From contig DMKG01000098.1 in NCBI GenBank assembly GCA_003454415.1, forward strand, positions 1,188-6,963: 5,776 nucleotides of DNA, read 5' to 3'. The DNA comes from Alphaproteobacteria bacterium (GTDB lineage: Bacteria > Pseudomonadota > Alphaproteobacteria > UBA11222). Both the position numbers and the translations under genes were made by a program. The notes beneath the pieces are model-generated. The model did not search any database and had not been told where the DNA came from. It was given only the letters and a program-made list of their open reading frames with translations. Positions 1-5,325 of the stretch are shown piece after piece (position 1 is the first letter of the stretch; each line of letters starts with the position of its first letter).

Positions 1-956
1 GCGCCATATTCCGGCGCCATATTGGAAATCGTGGCGCGGTCCGGCAGGCTGAGTTCATCCAGGCCCGGACCGTAAAATTCCACGAACTTTTCCACCACGC
101 CCTTTTTGCGCAGCATCTGGGTGATGGTCAGCACCAGATCGGTCGCAGTCACCCCTTCGCGCAGCTTCCCCGTCAATTTGAAGCCGATCACTTCGGGAAT
201 CAGCATGGAAACCGGCTGCCCCAGCATGGCGGCCTCCGCCTCAATGCCGCCGACGCCCCACCCCAGAACGGCCAGACCATTAACCATGGTGGTATGGCTG
301 TCAGTGCCCACAAGGGTGTCTGGATAAGCGACCTCCACCGCCTTGCCGTTCACCTTGTCCTTTTTGGTCCAGACGGTCTGGGCCAGATATTCCAGATTGA
401 CCTGATGGCAGATGCCGGTGCCGGGCGGCACGACGCGGAAATTGTCGAACGCATCCTGGCCCCAGCGCAGAAACTCGTAACGCTCCATATTGCGCTCATA
501 TTCGCGGGCGACGTTCAGTTTGAAAGCCGACGAGCTGCCCGCGTAATCCACCATCACCGAGTGGTCGATAACCAGATCGACAGGGGCCAAGGGGTTGATC
601 TTCCTCGGATCACCGCCAAGTTCCGCCATGGCGCCGCGCATCGCCGCAAGATCCACCACGGCGGGAACGCCGGTGAAATCCTGCATCAGCACCCGCGCCG
701 GACGGTAGGATATTTCCCTATCGCTGCGGCGCTGTTTCAGCCAGGCGCCCAGAGCCTTGATGTCAGTGGTGGTGACCGACCGTCCGTCTTCATAGCGCAG
801 CAGGTTTTCCAGAAGCACTTTGAGCGAGAAGGGCAGGCGTGAAATCGCCCCGATACCCGCCTTTTCCGCCGCTTTCAGGCTGAAATAATCATAGCTCTTC
901 ACGCCAACCTTCAGTTTACGGCGGGTCTTCAGACTGTCCTGGCCAAATTCAGTCAC
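1..956 (-). CDS. acnA: Aconitate hydratase A, N-terminal part (truncated by window edge)
   Basis: The enzyme interconverts citrate and isocitrate through cis-aconitate in the cytosolic TCA cycle and carries a 4Fe-4S cluster. About 318 of the usual ~890-900 residues are present, and the gene runs off the left edge. Reading the minus strand gives family-typical blocks: [15 protein letters not shown] (40-54), [20 protein letters not shown] (85-104), DLVIDHSV (127-134), [20 protein letters not shown] (173-192), the VGTDSHTT active-site motif (216-223) and [17 protein letters not shown] (232-248). The cluster-binding cysteines and the C-terminal swivel domain lie outside the window. The start is taken as GTG at 956 because a GGAG sits 8 bases upstream (minus strand 968-965). 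An in-frame ATG at 986 would add 10 residues but has no Shine-Dalgarno and lies very close to the predicted transcription start. The gene is divergent from ccmA, with 119 bases between starts. The family call is very secure; only the start is slightly open. Confidence 0.97.
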   Translation of the reverse strand, partial: MTEFGQDSLKTRRKLKVGVKSYDYFSLKAAEKAGIGAISRLPFSLKVLLENLLRYEDGRSVTTTDIKALGAWLKQRRSDREISYRPARVLMQDFTGVPAVVDLAAMRGAMAELGGDPRKINPLAPVDLVIDHSVMVDYAGSSSAFKLNVAREYERNMERYEFLRWGQDAFDNFRVVPPGTGICHQVNLEYLAQTVWTKKDKVNGKAVEVAYPDTLVGTDSHTTMVNGLAVLGWGVGGIEAEAAMLGQPVSMLIPEVIGFKLTGKLREGVTATDLVLTITQMLRKKGVVEKFVEFYGPGLDELSLPDRATISNMAPEYG

Positions 957-999
957 GGGAAAAACTCCATGCAATGGAACCAACATCAAGAAAGTTTGC

Positions 1000-1027
1000 A
1001 CTATAGTCTTTGCGTGCAATTTGCCAA
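1000..1027 (-). promoter_or_regulatory. Predicted sigma70-type promoter of acnA
   Basis: On the minus strand a TTGGCA -35 box (1027-1022, 5/6 to consensus) is followed after 16 bases by a TATAGT -10 box (1005-1000, 5/6 to consensus). This places the transcription start near 993 and gives a leader of roughly 37 bases before the GTG at 956, which contains the GGAG ribosome binding site. The -35 box overlaps the candidate -35 box of the divergent ccmA promoter. This is inferred from motif matching only. Confidence 0.55.
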
Positions 1028-1050
1028 GGGTCCGCGGCGCCTCTAATAGT
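1021..1050 (+). promoter_or_regulatory. Candidate promoter of ccmA
   Basis: A TTGCCA -35 box (1021-1026, 5/6 to consensus) is followed after 18 bases by AATAGT (1045-1050, 4/6). An alternative -10 box is TCTAAT (1042-1047, 5/6) with a 15-base spacer. Either would start transcription a short way before the ribosome binding site at 1066. The AATAGT position is the mirror image of the acnA -10 box about the centre of the flanking inverted repeat, which is why I prefer it. It is weaker than the acnA promoter call. Confidence 0.35.
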
Positions 1051-1065
1051 GCAAAATATCAAGTT

Positions 1066-1072
1066 GGGAGAG
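1066..1072 (+). promoter_or_regulatory. Ribosome binding site that decides the ccmA start
   Basis: GGGAGAG lies 3-5 bases before the ATG at 1076, depending on which purines pair. It supports this ATG over the upstream in-frame TTG at 1010, which would add 22 residues with no resemblance to CcmA and would begin upstream of the predicted transcription start. Confidence 0.75.
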
Positions 1073-1075
1073 AAC

Positions 1076-1756
1076 ATGAATCTGGGGGGAGAAGGGCTGG
1101 CCTGCGCGCGCGGTGAGCGGCAGATCTTCGCGGGGCTGAATTTCACCCTTGGCCCCGGTGAGCTTCTGCTGGCGCGCGGGGCGAATGGCAGCGGGAAATC
1201 CAGTTTTCTTCGCGTGGTTGCGGGACTGCTGCATCCCAGCGCCGGGACATTGCGCCTGAACGGGAGCGTCCTTCTTCCCGGCGCCGCGCTATTGAGTCCG
1301 CATGTGATCTATATCGGTCACCAGGATCCGGTGAAACCCTCCTTCAGCGTGGAGGAAAACCTGCTGTTCTGGATGGGAATGGCGGGTCACGCGGTCGATT
1401 ACCGCCGTGGCGGCCAGGGGGGGTTGAGAGAGGCTGCGCGCAGCGGCCGCGTGGAAGCCGCCCTGGAGGCTTTCGGCCTGGCGGGGCTTGGACAAATACC
1501 CGCGCGTTTTCTGTCGGCGGGACAGAAGCGGCGGCTCAATCTCGCCAGACTGGCGGCGATTGACCGGCCGTTATGGCTGCTGGATGAACCCGCCACCAGT
1601 CTGGACAGCGCCGCCCAGGAGTTACTGGCGGCGTCCATGCGGCGGCACCGCCAGCAAGGCGGGCTGATCATCGCCGTGAGCCATACGGACCTCGGAGAAG
1701 ATGTGACCCATCTGCTGAATTTCGGACCACAGCACAGAATGGAGCACATGGCATGA
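1076..1756 (+). CDS. ccmA: Cytochrome c maturation ATP-binding protein CcmA
   Basis: This is the ATPase subunit of the CcmABCD complex on the cytoplasmic face of the inner membrane. In System I it uses ATP to release haem-loaded CcmE from CcmC for c-type cytochrome assembly. The 226 residues hold one complete ABC domain: Walker A GANGSGKS (35-42), a CcmA-like Q-loop region GHQDPVKP with VEENL following (81-96), signature LSAGQKRR (147-154), Walker B LWLLDEP (166-172), D-loop SLD (175-177) and switch His203. The LSAGQ signature and the GHQ..K...VEENL block separate CcmA from generic ABC transporters. The helical subdomain between the Q-loop and the signature carries an Arg/Gly-rich stretch (about 108-124) that seems longer than in E. 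coli CcmA. The gene overlaps ccmB by ATGA, so the two are probably translationally coupled. It is divergent from acnA. Confidence 0.95.
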   Translation: MNLGGEGLACARGERQIFAGLNFTLGPGELLLARGANGSGKSSFLRVVAGLLHPSAGTLRLNGSVLLPGAALLSPHVIYIGHQDPVKPSFSVEENLLFWMGMAGHAVDYRRGGQGGLREAARSGRVEAALEAFGLAGLGQIPARFLSAGQKRRLNLARLAAIDRPLWLLDEPATSLDSAAQELLAASMRRHRQQGGLIIAVSHTDLGEDVTHLLNFGPQHRMEHMA

Positions 1757-2418
1757 GATTTCGCACGCTGGTGATTCGCGAACTGGTTCTGGCCACGCGC
1801 ATTGGCGGCGGGGGCGCCATGGCGGTGGGTTTTTTCCTGATTGGCGCTTCGCTGTACCCGCTGGGGATCGGGCCGGAACTCGCGCTGTTGCGGCGCATTG
1901 CCCCCGGCGTGATGTGGGTTTCGGCGCTGCTGGCCTGCCTTTTATCCCTTGACCGGATGTTTCAGGCGGATGAGGAGGACGGCTCCCTGGATCTGCTGCT
2001 GCTGTCGCAATTTTCGCCGACCGGACTGGTTCTGACCAAGGTATTCAGTCACTGGCTCAGCACAGGGGTCCCGCTGATCATCGCCGCGCCCTTTGTGGCG
2101 CAGGCCTTTGATCTTGATTATCACGCGATGATCACCCTGATGCTGTCCATGCTGCTGGGAACGCCTGTGCTCAGTCTGGTCGGCGCCGTGGGCGCGGCGC
2201 TGACGGTGGGGGTGCGCCGCGGCGGCATGATTCTCAGTCTTCTGATCCTTCCGCTCTATATTCCGGTGCTGATTTTCGGCGCGGGCAGCGTGGAGGCGTC
2301 CCTGTTCGGCATAGGACCGCAGGCGCATCTGATTATTCTGCTGGCGCTGCTGCTTTTGGCTCTTGCCCTGGCGCCTTTCGCCGCCGCCGCTGCGCTGCTG
2401 CTCCATATACGCGCCTAG
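1753..2418 (+). CDS. ccmB: Haem exporter / cytochrome c maturation membrane protein CcmB
   Basis: CcmB is the integral membrane partner of CcmA in the CcmABCD complex of System I cytochrome c maturation. At 221 residues it is the normal family length. I see six hydrophobic segments, at roughly 19-38, 50-67, 102-118, 126-150, 157-176 and 192-217. The family hallmark follows the second helix: DRMFQADEEDGSLDLLLL (67-84), which is thought to face the cytoplasm near CcmA. The start ATG overlaps the ccmA stop (ATGA), with GGAG at 1741-1744 eight bases upstream. The stop is TAG at 2416-2418. CcmC normally follows CcmB in System I operons but is not here; the next gene is unrelated and has its own leader. 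The protein shows no truncation. Confidence 0.95.
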   Translation: MRFRTLVIRELVLATRIGGGGAMAVGFFLIGASLYPLGIGPELALLRRIAPGVMWVSALLACLLSLDRMFQADEEDGSLDLLLLSQFSPTGLVLTKVFSHWLSTGVPLIIAAPFVAQAFDLDYHAMITLMLSMLLGTPVLSLVGAVGAALTVGVRRGGMILSLLILPLYIPVLIFGAGSVEASLFGIGPQAHLIILLALLLLALALAPFAAAAALLLHIRA

Positions 2419-2438
2419 GGCGCTTTCGTGCCGCATCC

Positions 2439-2476
2439 CCGGGAAGTGGACCCGGCGCAGCCAGCCGGCAAGTGAC
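2439..2476. repeat. Short direct repeat with internal hairpin after ccmB
   Basis: CCGGGAAGTG (2439-2448) recurs as CCGGCAAGTG (2465-2474), with one mismatch in ten and starts 26 bases apart. Between them CCGGC (2452-2456) can pair with GCCGG (2464-2468) around a 7-base loop. No T-run follows, so it is not a convincing intrinsic terminator. The function is unknown. It could be a remnant of a small repetitive element or a chance match in G+C-rich sequence. Confidence 0.3.
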
Positions 2477-2522
2477 TGTAACTCAAAGTCTATTTTCTCT
2501 TGAAGGGCTGGCGGCAGGCGCC

Positions 2523-2549
2523 GGAGAAATCTCCTATGGTCCCGATCGG
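2523..2549. promoter_or_regulatory. Two small palindromes upstream of the amidohydrolase pair (possible operators)
   Basis: GGAGA-AA-TCTCC (2523-2534) has perfect 5-bp arms, and CCGATCGG (2542-2549) is a perfect 8-bp palindrome 7 bases further on. Both lie 48-74 bases before the start codon at 2597, where an operator for a catabolic operon could sit. I could not find a convincing -35/-10 pair here: TTGAAG at 2500-2505 and TATGGT at 2535-2540 are spaced too far apart. The regulatory role is inference. Confidence 0.25.
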
Positions 2550-2582
2550 AATATCAGTTATTCTACTCCTTAAAAATAAGTT

Positions 2583-2590
2583 GGAGGGAG
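2583..2590 (+). promoter_or_regulatory. Strong ribosome binding site of the first amidohydrolase gene
   Basis: GGAGGGAG ends 6 bases before the ATG at 2597. It is the best Shine-Dalgarno in the window and fixes this start, suggesting efficient translation of the operon's first gene. Confidence 0.75.
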
Positions 2591-2596
2591 AAGATC

Positions 2597-4003
2597 ATGC
2601 CCGTGCAGAAATTTGCCCCGATGCGCAAGAATTTTCCGAGCTTTGACTGCGACGCCCATGTCGCCGAGCCCAACGCCATCTGGGAGCGCGCAGGAGACTA
2701 TCTGACCCGTGACGAACTGGCCGCCCTGAAGACCACCATGTGGTATGACAAGGCCACCAATCAGATGACGGTCAATGGCGTATCCGGCGCAGGCATCCGC
2801 TCGAATGAGGGGAAGGGCCGGGCCGGCTCCATGAATCTGATCGGCGTGGCGGGCCCCGGCATGAAGCATGAGATCCAGCGCACCTTCAATGTGCGTAATC
2901 TCAACCCCAAGACCGCGCTGACCAAGGAGCAGTCCGCCTATCTCGATCACAAGGGCGCCTTCCTGCCCAAGGCGCGCCTTGCGGATATGGATTTCCAGGG
3001 CATCGATCAGGTGATGCTGATCCCTTCCGATGTGGACACCTATCCGTGGCTGTCGAATGGGCCGGGCGCCGCGGCCATGTGCAAGGCGTATAATGAATGG
3101 GCCTGGGATTTCTGTCAGGAAGACCCGGAGCGTCTGTTTTTCGCCGCCCTGATCCCGCTGCAGGATCCGGCCGCCGCGGTGCGTGAGGTATACCGGGTGG
3201 CGGCGAAAGGCTGCCGTGTCGGCCTGGTGCGGCCCATCGACGCGCTGGGCAATTTTCCCATTCAGCCAAAATTTGATCCCCTATGGGCGGCGATGCAGGA
3301 AACCGGCATGGTGTATGGCATGCATCCCTTCCCCGCCTTCGGCGCGCTGAAGCCCCCTGGCTATACGGAACAGCATTCGGCGTCGGAACTGATCAACCGC
3401 ACCATCTCGTCGGCGAAAATCTCCCATTCCTTTCTGACCAATGTGCAGAACTTCCAGTCGGAGGCTGCGGTGTGGGTGGTTTCGGCGCTGATGTCCGGCC
3501 TGTTCGAGCGCTTTCCGCGGCTGAATGCGGCGGTGTTCGAAGCCTCTTCCACCTGGCTGAGTTTCGTGCTGGACGAATGCGACAAATATTACAAGCTGTA
3601 CCGTAACGAACGGGCCATGCGGCCGCTGAAGCGCCTGCCCAGCGAGACGTTCTTCGCCCACTGCATGACCGGTTTCGAGGGCGATGAGGCGCCTCCCTCC
3701 CGGCTGCCGGAATTCTATGAGGACATTCTGGTGTGGTCGTCGGACGTCTATCACCATGACGGGGACGATGTCTGGCGCGCGCTGGAGACCATGCGCAAAT
3801 GCAATCTGTCCGAGGAGCGCCAGGCCAAATTCCTGGGGGGAAATGCGCGCCGGCTCTATAACATCCAGGCGCCGCGCACCTTCATCACCGAACGGGTGAC
3901 CGAACTTGACCGCCCGGACTGGTGGCCGACGGAAGAGGAAATCGCCCATGCGATGACCGCCGAGGCTTCGCTGCAACCCTGGCGGAAGGCGGCGCGCGGA
4001 TGA
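2597..4003 (+). CDS. Amidohydrolase-superfamily protein (amidohydrolase_2 / ACMSD-like), paralogue 1
   Basis: This is a 468-residue protein with the layout of the metal-dependent amidohydrolase_2 family (COG2159-like TIM barrels, which include decarboxylases such as ACMSD and gamma-resorcylate decarboxylase, and hydrolases). Features seen: N-terminal metal motif FDCDAHVAEP (16-25, with D19, H21 and E24); KARLADMDFQGIDQVML (125-141); AYNEWAWDFC (164-173); RLFFAALIPLQDP (179-191); a barrel histidine in GMHPF (H243); FEASSTW (314-320); WSSDVYHHDG (380-389, with D383); and the C-terminal GGNARRLY (414-421). There is no signal peptide, so it is probably cytoplasmic. At the position where many relatives have a catalytic His (AHGG-type motif) this protein has Glu315; an ESG-type variant exists in the family, so this need not mean inactivity. 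It overlaps paralogue 2 by ATGA. The substrate is not recognisable. Confidence 0.9.
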   Translation: MPVQKFAPMRKNFPSFDCDAHVAEPNAIWERAGDYLTRDELAALKTTMWYDKATNQMTVNGVSGAGIRSNEGKGRAGSMNLIGVAGPGMKHEIQRTFNVRNLNPKTALTKEQSAYLDHKGAFLPKARLADMDFQGIDQVMLIPSDVDTYPWLSNGPGAAAMCKAYNEWAWDFCQEDPERLFFAALIPLQDPAAAVREVYRVAAKGCRVGLVRPIDALGNFPIQPKFDPLWAAMQETGMVYGMHPFPAFGALKPPGYTEQHSASELINRTISSAKISHSFLTNVQNFQSEAAVWVVSALMSGLFERFPRLNAAVFEASSTWLSFVLDECDKYYKLYRNERAMRPLKRLPSETFFAHCMTGFEGDEAPPSRLPEFYEDILVWSSDVYHHDGDDVWRALETMRKCNLSEERQAKFLGGNARRLYNIQAPRTFITERVTELDRPDWWPTEEEIAHAMTAEASLQPWRKAARG

Positions 4004-5289
4004 GCCAAAGCAAATCCTTCGCGGTGTTCGACAGCGATTCCCATATCGTCGAACCCAGGGCGATCTGGGAGAAATATCTCGACCCCGAATACCGCACCCT
4101 GGGCAAGGCCGCCCTGTGGCGGGAGGAGGGCGAGACCGGCTCCTATCTCAAGGTCAACGGAAAGATATTCCGTGACCAGATGAATCCGAACATCCCCCGT
4201 CACGCCATCTGGCGCCCTGGCGTCAGCATGGAGGATATTGGCGGGCTTGACCCGGATGTGCGCCACGCGAAAACCGCCGGCGCCTCGGACCCGCAGGCGC
4301 GTCTGCGCGACATGGACATCATGGGGGTGGACCAGACCCTGCTTTATCCCACCTGGTTTGCGGAAGGCTTTCATCTGGTGGAGGACCCGGACACGGCCTA
4401 TGCGCTGGCGCGCGCCTATAATGACTGGATTGCGGATTTCTGCGCGGCCGCCCCCAACCGGCTGTTCGCCGCCGCCATGATTCCGCTGCAGAATATGGAT
4501 TTCGCCATTGCGGAACTCGCCCGCATCGCCGGAATTCCCTGTTTCAGGGGCGCCTTTATCCGCCCCATGTTCATCGAGGAGCGCTATTTCACCCACCGCT
4601 ATTACGATCCGCTGTGGGAGACGCTGGAGAAACTGCAGATCACCGCCGCAGTGCATCCCGCCAGCGGGTTGTGGAACCCGGAATGGACGTCCCATGCCCA
4701 GTTCATCGAGAAGATGAACCGCCGCATGGGACAGCAGGGCTTTTTCCGCGAGGCGGGGGGCGGGCCGCATTCCGGCGGCGGCGGGGGCGGCGCCGGAATG
4801 GTGTTCGGCCACAGCCCCGATCTGGGGCATCCGATGTCGCCCATCATCGCCCCCTGGCTCGACAATCACATGTTTGTGGCAAGCACTCTGCTCGGATTCG
4901 CCGTAATGGAGCGCTATCCGAAAATGAAAGTGGTCATGGCCCATGGCAAGGCGTCATGGATGGAGGAAGTGCTGGAGAAGATGGAGGCCTCGGCCCTGAC
5001 CTTTCCGCTGGTGCACACCTATCCCGTCACTCCCGAGCCGGAGGAGCTCTGGGAAAAGGGCGAGGTCATGCTGGGCTTTGACGCCGATGAGCGGATGATC
5101 CAGAAACTGCCGCAGGATTTCGCCGCCAAGACGGTCTGGGGCTCTCACTATCCGCGCCAGGAAACCACCACCGCCTGGGACGCCATCGCCCAGCTTTCCG
5201 GCGCGGGCGTAGATGAGGCCATCATCGCCCGCATGCTGGGCGCCAACGCCGCCGCGCAATTCGGCGTAAGCCTGCAGAAACTGGTGTAG
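4000..5289 (+). CDS. Amidohydrolase-superfamily protein (amidohydrolase_2 / ACMSD-like), paralogue 2
   Basis: This 429-residue protein is homologous along most of its length to the preceding gene, implying a tandem duplication followed by strong divergence. Matching blocks are FDSDSHIVEP (10-19, with D13, H15 and E18), QARLRDMDIMGVDQTLLYP (99-117), AYNDWIADFC (139-148), RLFAAAMIPLQ (154-164), YDPLWETL (202-209), VHPASG (H219), VVMAHGKASW (311-320, with H315) and VWGSHYPRQE (379-388). The usual catalytic/metal Asp of the GSDYPH-type motif is replaced by His383. An insertion of roughly 25 residues absent from paralogue 1 carries a glycine-rich tract (253-266, six consecutive Gly at 259-264). 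The start is ATG at 4000, overlapping the upstream stop as ATGA, with GGAAGG at 3984-3989. An upstream in-frame start at 3922 would only extend into the previous gene. Cytoplasmic location is inferred from the lack of a signal peptide. The substrate is unknown. Confidence 0.9.
   Translation: MSQSKSFAVFDSDSHIVEPRAIWEKYLDPEYRTLGKAALWREEGETGSYLKVNGKIFRDQMNPNIPRHAIWRPGVSMEDIGGLDPDVRHAKTAGASDPQARLRDMDIMGVDQTLLYPTWFAEGFHLVEDPDTAYALARAYNDWIADFCAAAPNRLFAAAMIPLQNMDFAIAELARIAGIPCFRGAFIRPMFIEERYFTHRYYDPLWETLEKLQITAAVHPASGLWNPEWTSHAQFIEKMNRRMGQQGFFREAGGGPHSGGGGGGAGMVFGHSPDLGHPMSPIIAPWLDNHMFVASTLLGFAVMERYPKMKVVMAHGKASWMEEVLEKMEASALTFPLVHTYPVTPEPEELWEKGEVMLGFDADERMIQKLPQDFAAKTVWGSHYPRQETTTAWDAIAQLSGAGVDEAIIARMLGANAAAQFGVSLQKLV
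4756..4797 (+). repeat. G-rich low-complexity tract encoding a glycine-rich loop
   Basis: The stretch begins with a run of five G (six counting 4755) and ends with GGC/GGG/GGA codons. It encodes residues 253-266 of paralogue 2, including Gly259-264 from 4774-4791. The reading frame stays open on both sides and conserved family motifs resume downstream, so the tract is a tolerated insertion, not a frameshift. Such triplet-like GGC runs can expand or contract by slippage. Confidence 0.65.
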
Positions 5290-5297
5290 GGGGCAGG

Positions 5298-5318
5298 GAA
5301 AGGGTAGCGTCCCCTTTC
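5298..5318 (+). terminator. Weak intrinsic terminator candidate after the amidohydrolase pair
   Basis: GAAAGGG (5298-5304) pairs perfectly with CCCTTTC (5312-5318) around a 7-base loop, with possible G-T pairs extending the stem. The following sequence TTTCCTTCTATT is pyrimidine- and T-rich but has no clean T-run. It sits 8 bases after the stop codon and just before the end of the convergent gene, as expected for a terminator between converging units. The reverse strand has no T-tract. Confidence 0.45.
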
Positions 5319-5325
5319 TTTCCTT

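Larger units (their letters stand above)
995..1055. repeat. 10-bp perfect inverted repeat in the acnA/ccmA divergent promoter
   Basis: TTTGCACTAT at 995-1004 is exactly the reverse complement of ATAGTGCAAA at 1046-1055, with 41 bases between the arms. The centre of symmetry (about 1025) falls on the TTGCCAA at 1021-1027 that forms the overlapping -35 boxes. Read outward, each arm covers the downstream part of a -10 box and the discriminator of one promoter. A third half-match, GTGCAA, occurs at 1014-1019. It may be a paired operator for a shared regulator or simply two promoters with the same -10/discriminator. Confidence 0.6.

Noticed and set aside
294..842. Open frame of 182 codons on the plus strand
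   Set aside because: It lies wholly antisense to aconitase, whose motifs are unambiguous, and has no family resemblance.
1010..1075. Upstream TTG extension of ccmA
   Set aside because: The extra 22 residues do not resemble CcmA, and the ATG at 1076 has a good ribosome binding site.
1942..2436. Open frame of 164 codons on the minus strand opposite ccmB
   Set aside because: It is Gln/Arg/His-rich, the reverse of a Leu-rich membrane protein, and is a shadow of ccmB.
2452..2468. Hairpin after ccmB considered as an intrinsic terminator
   Set aside because: The stem is only 5 bp and no T-run follows.
2419..2596. Possible tRNA or small RNA gene between ccmB and the amidohydrolase pair
   Set aside because: I could not fold a cloverleaf or find T-loop and anticodon-arm consensus, and no promoter-terminator pair brackets a small RNA.
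3281..3976. Open frame of 231 codons on the minus strand
   Set aside because: It is antisense to amidohydrolase paralogue 1, is His/Arg-rich as typical of shadow frames, and shows no domain.
3856..4944. Long open frame on the minus strand (362 codons) across both amidohydrolase genes
   Set aside because: It is antisense to two well-supported conserved genes and has no recognisable domain. Long antisense frames are expected in G+C-rich coding DNA.
4614..5081. Open frame of 155 codons on the plus strand inside paralogue 2
   Set aside because: It is an alternative frame of a conserved gene, with no motif and an Arg/Gly-rich composition typical of shadow frames.
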